Source: Opitutia bacterium (GTDB lineage: Bacteria > Verrucomicrobiota > Verrucomicrobiia > Opitutales > Opitutaceae). From it: 64,000 nt of DNA. The translations under genes were made by a program, and so were the position numbers. The stretch lies in assembly GCA_003142955.1 (NCBI GenBank), contig PLOH01000105.1, forward strand, positions 61,011 through 125,010, given 5' to 3'. Of this stretch, positions 33,904-42,319 are shown piece by piece (position 1 is the stretch's first letter; each line of letters opens with the position of its first letter). The notes beneath the pieces were generated by a model, which worked only from the letters and a program-made list of their open reading frames with translations, ran no database searches and had not been told where the DNA came from.

Positions 33904-34242
33904 ATGAACGATCAGGATCCACACCTTTCCGGCGTGCTCCGAAGCTGGCAGCACGAGGTTCCGGATACTCCGCGCTTCAACGCCGAAGTCTGGACGCGGA
34001 TCGAGGCCGCCCGCGAATCGCCACAAACTGTGACGGCGTTCTTCGGCCAGCGTCTGGGAATTCCCGCCCGATATTTCCGCTGGGCTCTGCCTTTGACCGT
34101 TAGCCTGACATTGGCGATTGCCGCGGCTGCAGGCGCCCGGGTTGGCGCCCTGCAAACGTCTCACTTCCTGAATGATCGCATGGCCGCGGCCTATGTGCGC
34201 ACGATCGATCCGCTGCAGATGGCCGCGAATCATCAGCCATGA
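33904..34242 (+). CDS. Small single-TM protein, putative anti-sigma-like factor
   Basis: 112 residues from the ATG at 33904. A cytoplasmic N-terminal part contains VPDTPRFNAEVWTRIEAARE, followed by one transmembrane helix (FRWALPLTVSLTLAIAAAAG) and a short periplasmic tail. It has no zinc-finger anti-sigma motif. Its stop overlaps by four bases the start of the periplasmic sensor-like gene, and an ECF sigma factor follows, so by context it may be the membrane partner that restrains the sigma factor. The evidence is positional. Confidence 0.6.
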   Translation: MNDQDPHLSGVLRSWQHEVPDTPRFNAEVWTRIEAARESPQTVTAFFGQRLGIPARYFRWALPLTVSLTLAIAAAAGARVGALQTSHFLNDRMAAAYVRTIDPLQMAANHQP

Positions 34243-34685
34243 AGAAGAACGTCGCCGTCTTCCTCCTGCTCGTCCTCGCCGTGGCGGCCACCGCGTACGG
34301 TTTGACCCGCTATTTGAGTTCGCAAAAAACGGAGGACCAATGGACATGGCTCCGCCGGGAATTCCGATTAAACGACGCCCAATACGTCCGCATCGTGGCG
34401 TTGCATGAGGCCTACGAGCCCATCTGCGCGGATCACTGCACCCGCATCATGGCCATGCAAAAACGCATGGCCGAACTCGAACAATCCGGCGCCAAGGCCT
34501 CGCCCGCCTATGCTTCCGCGCAGGAGGAATGGCAGGGCATTACTCGCGCGTGCAATCGGGCAACCCTGCTGCATCTGGAGAACGTCGCCAGGGAAATGGA
34601 TCCCGCGGAAGGGCGTCGCTATTTGGATCTGATGGTCCCCCGCATTACCCGGCGTGACCACCGCGGGCCATCCGAGATGCAATGA
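34239..34685 (+). CDS. Periplasmic heavy-metal-sensor-like (Spy/CnrX-type) protein
   Basis: 148 residues with an N-terminal signal anchor (VAVFLLLVLAVAATAYGL). The periplasmic part is helical: LRREFRLNDAQYVRIVALHE, then a segment with Cys and His residues (YEPICADHCTRIMAMQKRM), and two further helices. This resembles the four-helix hairpins of Spy/CnrX/ZraP-like proteins, which sense metals or misfolded proteins. The ATGA overlap with the upstream gene indicates translational coupling. It is probably the signal-input partner of the ECF sigma factor encoded next. Confidence 0.65.
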   Translation: MKKNVAVFLLLVLAVAATAYGLTRYLSSQKTEDQWTWLRREFRLNDAQYVRIVALHEAYEPICADHCTRIMAMQKRMAELEQSGAKASPAYASAQEEWQGITRACNRATLLHLENVAREMDPAEGRRYLDLMVPRITRRDHRGPSEMQ

Positions 34686-34728
34686 CGCGGGAGCACCCTG
34701 GACTGGCCCGGACATTCTCCCGACGCGC

Positions 34729-35295
34729 ATGACGTCCGACTCCGACGAAAACCTCATGGGCGCGCTCGCCAGAGGTGATGATCTGGCACTCAACGATCTG
34801 ATGAATCGGTGGCAAGCGCCGCTCCGCGGTTTTCTGTACCGCTACACCCAAAACGAGCAGGACGCCTGCGATATCGCGCAAGAGACCTTCGTCCGCATTT
34901 ACCAGCAACGAGTCCGTTTCCGACCCGGTGCCCGATTCTCGACCTGGATGTTCCAGATTGCCCTCAACTTGGCGCGATCACGCGCCCGCTGGAGCAAACG
35001 TCACCCGACCGCATCGCTGGACGACGAATCCGCAGGCAGGTCGCAAACGGATTTCGCCACCGAACCCAGTCCGTCCGACTCTAGCCTGGATAGGGAAAAG
35101 GTCACCGCCGTCAGAGCAGCCATTGCCGCCCTCCCTTCGGATCTGCGCGAAGCGGTGCTCTTGGCCGAATACGCGGAAAAATCGCACGCCGAGATCGCCC
35201 TGATTGCAGGAACCACGGCGAAAGGAGTGGAGACACGCCTCTACCGCGCCCGTAAGCACCTGCGAAGATCGCTTGAAAAGTATTTCCGGTCCTGA
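34729..35295 (+). CDS. ECF RNA polymerase sigma factor
   Basis: 188 residues from the ATG at 34729. Sigma region 2 contains DACDIAQETFVRIYQQRVRF and FSTWMFQIALNLARSRAR. Sigma region 4 is ALPSDLREAVLLAEYAEKSH, then a helix-turn-helix with GTTAKGVETRLYRARKHLRR. No region 3, typical for ECF. It is the last gene of a three-gene cluster (membrane protein, periplasmic sensor-like, sigma), the reverse of the usual sigma-first order. It probably controls an envelope or metal response; target promoters were not identified. Confidence 0.9.
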   Translation: MTSDSDENLMGALARGDDLALNDLMNRWQAPLRGFLYRYTQNEQDACDIAQETFVRIYQQRVRFRPGARFSTWMFQIALNLARSRARWSKRHPTASLDDESAGRSQTDFATEPSPSDSSLDREKVTAVRAAIAALPSDLREAVLLAEYAEKSHAEIALIAGTTAKGVETRLYRARKHLRRSLEKYFRS

Positions 35296-35417
35296 ACGCA
35301 GCCTGGTTCCTCGACGGAATTCCAGCGCTTGCAGCCGCCCGGAGGGGGTGCCGGTTTTTCGGTCGGGATGGAAGCGGGGTTCGAATCCATCGGAGCTGTC
35401 CCGAAACTGCCAGGCCC

Positions 35418-35479
35418 TGGAGGGCGGCGCGCTGTCGCCGCCGAATTTTCGAGCGGCGCTGACGGCGCAGCGCCCTCCA
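35418..35479. repeat. Long imperfect hairpin in the sigma/CPBP convergent gap
   Basis: Two 25-base arms (35418-35442 and 35455-35479), opening TGGAGGGCG and closing CGCCCTCCA, pair with a few mismatches around a 12-base loop GAATTTTCGAGC. It lies between the convergent sigma-factor and CPBP genes, where it could end transcription from both sides. No T-run is adjacent. The rest of 35296-35575 shows no gene. Confidence 0.6.
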
Positions 35480-35575
35480 CCCCTCAGGGCAACGGATTTT
35501 CCGGACAGCTTCTCTGCGGGTCGCCTATGTATACGATCCTTGGATACCGCTGCGTAAAACTCAGTGAATCGGGCG

Positions 35576-38500
35576 TCACTTGGACGCAGCTGGTTCAGGC
35601 GTGAATTGCACTGACGCCGTACGGTCGCCCAAGCGGCGAAGCGCCACAAACCAAACCCAGGAGAGCGCCGCCACAACCGGCATGCCGAGGAAGGCGCCGG
35701 CCAGCGCACCAGGATAGGCCTGCTGCACCGCTTCGCGCACCAATTCGAGGATCTGCATCACGCCCACCACCAACGGCAATACGGACAGGTCAAACCGCAA
35801 GACCAGGACATACGCCAGGAACAGCCCGGCACCCGACAACAGCGCGGACGCCACCCAAGGGACCAAGGTCGGGGCATCGCCCGCTTGGTTGGAAAACACC
35901 CAGACGAAAAACGCCAGGCCGCCCCAGAGCGCACGGCGCCGCGTCCAACCGGAAGTCAGCTGGTCCAATCCCCCGCACATTAATGCGAGAGTCGCGGTAC
36001 CTACGATCAACTGCGAAATCGCCTGCAGCACCGGATTGATCAGCGGCCAGCCCTCCACCGCGCCGTGCAAAGACGGCCAGGGCGGATTCGCGCCAATGTT
36101 TAGGCGGGCGATTAGCGCCTCGGCGCCGGCGATCGCCGACCCTAATCCGCAGCCCAAGACAAGCGCCTGACGGCGGTCCCCGCCGCCGCACCGAAGCCAG
36201 GGCGCGGTCAAGCCCGTCAGCAGTCCCATGATGGCGGCCACGACAAGCGCTCCGATTGCGAGAAAAATGGCGAGAATGGTCCGTTGCAGCGCATAGGGCT
36301 GCGCCGTTGAGAAACCGGCAATGATCGTCGGCCAGCGGTTCACCGCCGACGCCAAGGTCGCCACCACCAGGACCAATGCCGGGCCCAACGCCATTGCGAC
36401 CGCAAACCGGCCGCGGCTCCAGAAGACGATCGCCGCTCCGGCACCGAAAAGAACCGCAATGGCGATTAACACTCCCCGGACGATACTTCCGATCTGGAGC
36501 ACCGACTCCCAGCGCCGCTGCGCGCGTTCCCATGCTTCCGGCACAAACACAAATCGCTGTGCGTCCGCCAGCTGATCTCCAGCCAGGTCGATCGACAGGC
36601 GGCGCTCGCCCTGCGTCAGCTGCACCCCAGCCGGATCCTTGAAGACAAAGATCCAGTCCATTCGGGCAGGGCGCTTGGTCGGCTTGGCAGAAATCTCTTT
36701 CAGACCGGCCGGATCGATCTGGAAGCGCTCGCGCAGCATCGCCAGGGCGCGGGTGCGGGCGTCGGTCTCGCTCAAGGTGGCGCCAGGTCTCGCCTCGGGT
36801 AATTGGTGGCGCACGCGCAACACGCGGCCGTCGCCGCCCACCCAGACCTGCCACTCCTCGGCCCGCTCCGCCACATCACCCTCGAAGGAGGCGAAACGCA
36901 CGTACCAGCAAGGTGGCATCAGCTCCTCCCCGAGCAGCGATTGATAGGCAGCCCGGCCCGACGTCCGCCAGACGAAGCGACCGGCCATGTCCGTTCCGCT
37001 ACCGATGGTGGCGAAGGTCCGCCAGCGGGGCGGAATGTTCGCCCCGTGCTGCGTCACCGCCTCGCCCGCCAGGCGCAACGCATCCGCGCGTTTCAAATTC
37101 AATGGCGGGACCACCACCGGGAAGGTCGTCGCCAGGATCCATGCGATCACGCCCGCAACCGCCGCGCCGCCCACGACCCGCGGCAGCCATGGCGCCGTCT
37201 TTGCCGGTGCGGCAACGGTCGCCTGCGCGGCCGGAGCTTCTGGCCGCGGCGGGATCTGCCAGTCTCCGTTCCAAAAGCCCGCCGGAAGCAGGCCCCATCG
37301 TCCGGTCTGCCAGCGCCTCCACAGCACAACCCAGACCGGGATCAGCCCCAGCAGCACGACCATGGTCTGGTCGACCCACACTCCCGGGGACACCGCCGCA
37401 AACAGCGGCAGTGACATCAGCACGAGGTCGTAGATGAAATGCAGCAGCATTGAGGGAAGCAGGCCATACCGCAGATAGATCCCGCCAAAGATGAACGAGG
37501 GCACAATTAGTTCAACCAGCCGGGCATAAGCCGGCTCGTTCGGGTAGTTGGCGTGCGCACTGCCGAAAACGATCGCCTGGAGAATGAAGGCTCCGGCGAT
37601 CCACCAGCGGCGCCCGCCCCAGCGGCTGCCCAGCAGGGCGGCACCGGCCAGCGGCACCGCGCGGAACAGCGCCTCCTCCCAACACCCCGCCTGCATCGAG
37701 TTGGCAAACGGTGTCAGCCAAGGCAGGACGTGCGCGAGGGAGTCCGGGTTCACGATGGACTCAGCCGGCGTCCACCAACCGAAATGCCTCGTCACAACAT
37801 AATAGAACAGGAGCACGTAGAGCAGACTGAACGCCGCGACGAGGTAGCCGCCCAGCGTGCGACCTAGCACTGCGGTCGAACTGCCCGCCTCCGGCGTCCA
37901 CAACCGCCACAGTTGCGGGTGATGGGGAAAAGCCCGCCGCGAGAGCCCCTCAGCCGCGGCGAACGAAACAAAAAGCAGGGCTCCAAGCCCGAGAGCGCTC
38001 GCCAGCAACGTAGCCAGTTGCCGGGCGATGAATCCCTGGCTGGACAACGCGGTGTCATAGCGCATCCAGCCCAGCGGCCAGGCGTTGAGCCCGTCGAGCA
38101 GCTGCAGGCCCGCAATCACCGCGGCCGCGATCAGCGGCTGGCGCCACAAGCCCAGTCGGCCGCGCAACAGGAAGAACAGGCCCATCCCGCAGCCCGCGCC
38201 GAGATAGAGCAAAAACATGACAAACGCCGAGCCCGTGGCGATGGCGTTGTTGGTCGATCGCATCTGCTCGAACCGGCGCGTGAACGCCTGCGGAATCTTG
38301 ACGAACGCGGTCAGCTCGGTCAGCCGGTCGCCGCTCACCACCAGGCGGAGGCGGTAGCGCCCTTCACCGACTTTTCGATCCGAACGTTCATAGACGAAGG
38401 TGTGATCCGTGCGCCCGCCCGGCCTCATCTCCTGTGCCGTTTCGACCAGCACGAATTGTCCAAGTTGGATTTTCCACGGCGCGGCAGTCGCGGCGCGTTC

Positions 38501-38968
38501 GGCGATCCCCCGCGCCGCGTCGCTGGCAATGCTGGGTCCCGGCGCGTCCTCGCGCAGTTTCTCGACGAACCCGCAGGGCTCGCCACCGGGCTTCAACCAC
38601 ACGGTCGTCTGATTGACCTCACCCTCCTGGAATCGCCGAACCCTCCACGTGTACGGCGAGAAAAGGCCGTCGCGCATCATGCCGGTAAAGGCGTCGCGGC
38701 CGCCGCCCTCCAACTCGACGAACGACTGCACATCGCTGTCGACCCCGAAGGAGGCGACGTCGCGGACGGTACCCGACGGGCCCCAGTGCTGGGTGGCCGC
38801 CACTTGCCGCGCTGCCCGCAACGCGCCCGTGCGGTCAAGGCGGATGTCGAGCGACACAATCGGAAAGGCGAGCGGAAACAACCGGTACGAAAGCAGTGCG
38901 CACCCGAGCGCGGCCGCGGCCAACAGCACCCAGAATCCAGGTTTGCGAACCGATCCAATGGCGGGCAT
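35576..38968 (-). CDS. Giant membrane protein with CPBP (CAAX-like) protease domain
   Basis: 1130 residues with around 15-20 hydrophobic segments. An N-terminal membrane anchor and a 200-residue extracytoplasmic domain are followed by helices and a CPBP intramembrane protease region. The latter has CWEEALFRAVPLAG (E431-E432, EExxxR motif), IVFGSAHANYPNEPAYAR (second motif) and MLLHFIYDLVLMSL (third motif, H plus D). A second extracytoplasmic domain (about 590-800) resembles the first in having TLSETDARTRALAMLRERF-type helices, then another membrane block. CPBP proteases cleave within membranes; bacterial ones act in peptide maturation and stress. The fusion of two soluble domains with the protease is unusual. 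Its substrate is unknown. Confidence 0.75.
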   Translation of the reverse strand: MPAIGSVRKPGFWVLLAAAALGCALLSYRLFPLAFPIVSLDIRLDRTGALRAARQVAATQHWGPSGTVRDVASFGVDSDVQSFVELEGGGRDAFTGMMRDGLFSPYTWRVRRFQEGEVNQTTVWLKPGGEPCGFVEKLREDAPGPSIASDAARGIAERAATAAPWKIQLGQFVLVETAQEMRPGGRTDHTFVYERSDRKVGEGRYRLRLVVSGDRLTELTAFVKIPQAFTRRFEQMRSTNNAIATGSAFVMFLLYLGAGCGMGLFFLLRGRLGLWRQPLIAAAVIAGLQLLDGLNAWPLGWMRYDTALSSQGFIARQLATLLASALGLGALLFVSFAAAEGLSRRAFPHHPQLWRLWTPEAGSSTAVLGRTLGGYLVAAFSLLYVLLFYYVVTRHFGWWTPAESIVNPDSLAHVLPWLTPFANSMQAGCWEEALFRAVPLAGAALLGSRWGGRRWWIAGAFILQAIVFGSAHANYPNEPAYARLVELIVPSFIFGGIYLRYGLLPSMLLHFIYDLVLMSLPLFAAVSPGVWVDQTMVVLLGLIPVWVVLWRRWQTGRWGLLPAGFWNGDWQIPPRPEAPAAQATVAAPAKTAPWLPRVVGGAAVAGVIAWILATTFPVVVPPLNLKRADALRLAGEAVTQHGANIPPRWRTFATIGSGTDMAGRFVWRTSGRAAYQSLLGEELMPPCWYVRFASFEGDVAERAEEWQVWVGGDGRVLRVRHQLPEARPGATLSETDARTRALAMLRERFQIDPAGLKEISAKPTKRPARMDWIFVFKDPAGVQLTQGERRLSIDLAGDQLADAQRFVFVPEAWERAQRRWESVLQIGSIVRGVLIAIAVLFGAGAAIVFWSRGRFAVAMALGPALVLVVATLASAVNRWPTIIAGFSTAQPYALQRTILAIFLAIGALVVAAIMGLLTGLTAPWLRCGGGDRRQALVLGCGLGSAIAGAEALIARLNIGANPPWPSLHGAVEGWPLINPVLQAISQLIVGTATLALMCGGLDQLTSGWTRRRALWGGLAFFVWVFSNQAGDAPTLVPWVASALLSGAGLFLAYVLVLRFDLSVLPLVVGVMQILELVREAVQQAYPGALAGAFLGMPVVAALSWVWFVALRRLGDRTASVQFTPEPAASK

Positions 38969-39177
38969 GCGCCATCATTGACCAGGCGGTCAGATTCCGG
39001 CGAGCCAGAAAATTCCCGGCCAGCCCCAACTCAATTCGCGCCCCGTCCTCCCTTCGCCATGGATGGACAGATTGCAACCCGCAGCACACTCTTATTGTTT
39101 CCAAACCAAATCTGCTCCTGGTCCAGGAATGTAAGTCTAGCCATTCTCCCCAGTCACTACCCAGAGACACGATCCCG

Positions 39178-40170
39178 ATGAAATCCATCGCCCTTCTCGT
39201 CGCCGCCACCTTCGCCTGCGTCGGCGCCATGGCCGCCAACAACCAGCCTCCGTCAAACGACCATTACGAAGCCGGTCCCGACTCGAAGCCGCAACCAGGC
39301 GTCCCGAAAGGGAAGATGTTTTCCTTCGAGTTTGGAGACTCCAACGTGTTTCCCGGCACCAGCCGCAGCATCACCGTCTATGTGCCGGCGCAATACACCG
39401 GGGACAAACCGGCGTGCGTTTATGTGGGGCTTGACGGTCTCGATTTCGGGGTACCGGACGTGTTCGACAACCTGATCCACCAGGGTGAAATCTTTTTCCA
39501 CGACCTAGCGACTCAACGCACGCGCAAGCTTGGCACGGATGGCCAAATCAGCGACGAGCCGGCGATCGCGGCCGGGAAAGCTTTCGCGTTTGCAGTGGAT
39601 GGGCGCGCGGTGACGGTCGAAGGGATCGATGCGACCTGTGTGACGGTGACGAACTGCGGCAATATTTACGCAACCGAGGCGGGCGCCGGGAAAGCATGGC
39701 TCATCAAAGCCGACGGGACGAAAACACTGCTCGATGAAGGGTTGAAGCATCCGACTGGGATTGCGCTGTCGCCGGATGGATTGTGGCTGGCTGTCATGGA
39801 GAGCCGCACCCACCAGGGCTATAGCTATCGCGTGAAGCCGGACGGCACTGTCGACTTGAGGCAGCCGTACTATTGGGCGCACGTGCCCGATTGGGCCGAT
39901 GACAGCGGCGCCGGCGGCATGTGCGTGGACCGAGATGGACACCCCTACGTGGCCACGCGCCTGGGCGTGCAAGTCTTCGATCGCAACGGCCGCTCCCGCG
40001 GCCTCCTGCCGCTGCCGGCGGGCGAAGCAACAAGCGTCTGCTTCGGCGGCACAAAGTTCGACACGCTTTTCGCCACGAGCGGGGGCAGGCTCTACCGACG
40101 CCACATGAAGGCCGTCGGCGCGCCCTCCTTCATCGCCCCCATCAAGCTCCCGCCGTGGGGAGCAGGCTGA
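39178..40170 (+). CDS. SMP-30/gluconolactonase-like protein with esterase core deleted
   Basis: 330 residues from the ATG at 39178, with a signal peptide (IALLVAATFACVGAMAA). Residues 25-105 (SITVYVPAQYTGDKPACVYV, DVFDNLIHQGE) match the start of a secreted esterase domain. Directly after GE the text becomes IFFHDLATQRTRKLGTDGQI, a beta-propeller of SMP-30/gluconolactonase type continuing to the end (GIALSPDGLWLAVMESRTH, DSGAGGMCVDRDGHPYVATR). Known two-domain relatives, as I remember them, have about 250 residues of esterase core with the Ser-His-Asp triad in between. That part is absent, an in-frame deletion at a point where both domains read GE. The propeller may still work as a lactonase. 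Confidence 0.75.
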   Translation: MKSIALLVAATFACVGAMAANNQPPSNDHYEAGPDSKPQPGVPKGKMFSFEFGDSNVFPGTSRSITVYVPAQYTGDKPACVYVGLDGLDFGVPDVFDNLIHQGEIFFHDLATQRTRKLGTDGQISDEPAIAAGKAFAFAVDGRAVTVEGIDATCVTVTNCGNIYATEAGAGKAWLIKADGTKTLLDEGLKHPTGIALSPDGLWLAVMESRTHQGYSYRVKPDGTVDLRQPYYWAHVPDWADDSGAGGMCVDRDGHPYVATRLGVQVFDRNGRSRGLLPLPAGEATSVCFGGTKFDTLFATSGGRLYRRHMKAVGAPSFIAPIKLPPWGAG

Positions 40171-40191
40171 AGGTTTCGCCCGGAAGACAAG

Positions 40192-40214
40192 AAACCCAGT
40201 CAGTTTCCTGGGTT
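40192..40214 (+). terminator. Weak hairpin after the gluconolactonase-like gene
   Basis: AACCCAG at 40193-40199 pairs with CTGGGTT at 40208-40214 across an eight-base loop TCAGTTTC, 22 bases past the stop codon. The stem is short and no T-run follows, so it is a weak terminator candidate. Confidence 0.35.
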
Positions 40215-40274
40215 GCCGATGCCGGACCGCCTGCGCTCTGCACACTGCGGTGAGGCCTTGCATCCAGGCCGGGC

Positions 40275-40327
40275 CGCAACAAGGGCTCGGCTAAGTCGGG
40301 GAGGCTCGCCCTCCACCTTTGGTTGCG
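40275..40327. repeat. Intergenic palindromic repeat near the AraC gene end
   Basis: CGCAAC at 40275-40280 is complemented by GTTGCG ending at 40327, enclosing GGGGAGGCTCGCCCTCCA, itself a small GGAGG/CCTCC hairpin. The GGAGG...CGCCCTCCA core is related to the repeat at 35418-35479. It lies in the convergent gap between the gluconolactonase-like and AraC genes. Confidence 0.5.
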
Positions 40328-40336
40328 AGTGTCGTC

Positions 40337-41167
40337 CTATTCGCGGCGGTAGCGGCCGGGCGTGGTCTGATAGGCGGCGCGAAAGAGGCGGTAGAGCTGG
40401 GCAGGATTCTCGTAACCGCAGTCGAGGGCGATCTCCGTGACCGACATCGAGGTCATGCGCAACGCATGGGTCACCCGGCGCAGGCGCGCCTCGTTGACGA
40501 TTTGCGAGGGAGTCTTGCCCAGGTGACGCCGGCAGACACGGCTAACGTGCTCGTGGCAGCGCCCGGACACCGCCACGAAGCCGGACACTCCCCGCGAAAA
40601 GATCTCCGGCTCCTGCACTTGAAGCAGGGCGCTGTGCAGCCACTCGGGCAAATCCGCCGTGGTGGGCGCGTAGGCGGCGCGCCGGAGCGCACGGTTCCAG
40701 ATTCCGAGCACCATCCGGTCGAGGTGCAGGAGGCTGTGCGCGCTCGCCGCTAGCTCCCGCGCCTCCTCGTTCAATTCCTCCAATTCGGCGCGGGTCAGCA
40801 CCCAGTGCACCGGGCACCCATCCTTCGGATACAACAGGCGAGCTTCCTCAGGGTAGGACCGGCACAGGCGGGCGTAGGCCGACGGCGCCAGCGAGAGATT
40901 AGTAAAGGCGAAGACACCACGTCTGCGCCAAGGCAACAGTTGGTGGGCATCGCGGGCGCGCAGCAAGTAAAGCGTTCCCGTCTGAAGACACTCCCGGGCG
41001 CTGTTGAGGCCGTGTTCGCATTCGCCCCGAGTGATCCAAAATATCTCTGGATAGTCATGCGTGTGGTAGCCCGGCAGGCGATTGCGCGCCCACTCCACTG
41101 TCGTGAGGTGGTAATGGGGACCTTGCATCGTGCGCTCGGAAAAACGCAGCCGGTTGAGTTGGGACAT
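40337..41167 (-). CDS. AraC family transcriptional regulator
   Basis: 276 residues. A cupin-like sensor domain (about 15-110) contains LPGYHTHDYPEIFWITRGEC, with the metal/sugar-pocket His pattern. The C-terminal double helix-turn-helix (about 180-276) contains HEHVSRVCRRHLGKTPSQIV and MSVTEIALDCGYENPAQLYR, then LFRAAYQTTPGRYRRE, the AraC signature. It is divergent from the epimerase/oxidoreductase pair (41260-43297), the likely target. A repeated ATTATGCGA in the 92-base intergenic region is a candidate operator. The effector is probably a sugar or sugar acid. Confidence 0.9.
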   Translation of the reverse strand: MSQLNRLRFSERTMQGPHYHLTTVEWARNRLPGYHTHDYPEIFWITRGECEHGLNSARECLQTGTLYLLRARDAHQLLPWRRRGVFAFTNLSLAPSAYARLCRSYPEEARLLYPKDGCPVHWVLTRAELEELNEEARELAASAHSLLHLDRMVLGIWNRALRRAAYAPTTADLPEWLHSALLQVQEPEIFSRGVSGFVAVSGRCHEHVSRVCRRHLGKTPSQIVNEARLRRVTHALRMTSMSVTEIALDCGYENPAQLYRLFRAAYQTTPGRYRRE

Positions 41168-41193
41168 AGATGAAAGGCCGGCCCGATAGTCAA

Positions 41194-41244
41194 ATTATGC
41201 GATAAATATGTCAATCTAGACGTGGAAAGGTTTCGATTATGCGA
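41194..41244. promoter_or_regulatory. Candidate AraC operator: two ATTATGCGA repeats 42 bp apart
   Basis: The nine-base word ATTATGCGA occurs at 41194-41202 and 41236-41244 in the same orientation. Start-to-start spacing is 42 bases, four helical turns, so both faces align. The sites sit in the only AT-rich stretch nearby, between the divergent regulator and its presumed target. The spacing is as expected for AraC-type binding; function is inferred. Confidence 0.5.
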
Positions 41245-41259
41245 GTAGCATCGGACACC

Positions 41260-42276
41260 ATGAAACTCCTCTTCGTCGGCGGAACCGGCAACATCAGCGC
41301 CGCATGCGTGCGACTCGCCCTCACCCAGGGACACGAGGTCTTCATGCTCAATCGCGGCAACCGCGACCTTGGCGCCCATGGCATCCATGGCGCAACTACG
41401 CTGACCGCCAACATTCAAGAAGATTCCTCCGTCCAGGCCGCCCTCGGCGCCCGCACCTTCGATGTCGTCGCCGACTTCGTCGCCTACCAGCCCGCTGATG
41501 TGGAGCGTGACCTGCGCCTCTTTTCCGGCCGCTGCGCCCAATATTTCTTTATCAGCTCCGCCTCGGCCTACGAGAAGCCGCTGCGCCACCCTTTCGTCAC
41601 CGAGGCGCACCCGCTAAAGAACCCCTTCTGGCAATACTCCCGCGACAAGATCGCATGCGAGGAGGTTTGCACCCGCAGCTACCGCGACCGCGACTTCCCC
41701 GCGATCATCGTCCGTCCTTCCCTCACCTACGACACCGTCTGGCCCGTCGCCATCGGCGGCTGGGACGACTTCACGCTCATCGACCGCATCCGCCGCGGTG
41801 GCGAGATGGTCGTCCACGGCGACGGCACGTCCCTCTGGACCGTCACCCACTCCGAGGACTTCGCCCGCGGTTTCAACGGTCTTTTTGGCAACACGGCCGC
41901 GATTGGCCACGCCTTCCACATTACCTCCGACGAGGTCCTTACCTGGACCCAGCTCTACACCACTCTCGCCGAAGCCGCCGGTGTCGCGCCGAGACTTGTC
42001 CACATCCCTTCCCATTTCCTGGCGGCAATCAATGACTGGGAACGCGGCAACCTTCTCGGTGACAAGGCCCACTCGTCGATCTTCGACAACTCCAAGATCA
42101 AGCGGTTCGTCCCGGGTTTCCAGGCCGTCATTCCCTTCCACGTCGGCGCCCGTCGCACCCTCGCCTGGTTCGAGGCTGACCCCTCCCGCCAGAGAATCAT
42201 CCCCGGCATTAACCAGACCATGGACGGCTACATCGCCGCCTGGCGGGCCGCGCTCGCCACGCTCCCCAAGAAATAG
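41260..42276 (+). CDS. NAD-dependent epimerase/dehydratase family protein
   Basis: 338 residues from the ATG at 41260. The extended SDR Rossmann loop MKLLFVGGTGNISAACVRLA is at the N-terminus. The catalytic serine region FFISSASAYEKP and a YSRDKIACEE segment (YxxxK) are in the expected positions. Later text (VVHGDGTSLWTVTHSEDFAR) is close to the SDR proteins that act as nucleotide-sugar epimerases or mRNA-binding-type homologues in plants and bacteria. The exact substrate is unknown. It precedes an oxidoreductase gene by 43 bases and is divergent from the AraC regulator, so the two probably form a regulated sugar-modifying unit. Confidence 0.85.
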   Translation: MKLLFVGGTGNISAACVRLALTQGHEVFMLNRGNRDLGAHGIHGATTLTANIQEDSSVQAALGARTFDVVADFVAYQPADVERDLRLFSGRCAQYFFISSASAYEKPLRHPFVTEAHPLKNPFWQYSRDKIACEEVCTRSYRDRDFPAIIVRPSLTYDTVWPVAIGGWDDFTLIDRIRRGGEMVVHGDGTSLWTVTHSEDFARGFNGLFGNTAAIGHAFHITSDEVLTWTQLYTTLAEAAGVAPRLVHIPSHFLAAINDWERGNLLGDKAHSSIFDNSKIKRFVPGFQAVIPFHVGARRTLAWFEADPSRQRIIPGINQTMDGYIAAWRAALATLPKK

Positions 42277-42319
42277 GGCCATCCCGCTCTTCCTCTCGTT
42301 CGCGAGTCAATCGTCCCTG

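Noticed and set aside
35383..35400. GGTTCGAATCC resembling a tRNA T-loop
   Set aside because: The flanking bases do not form the five-base T stem, and no acceptor, D or anticodon arms are found upstream.
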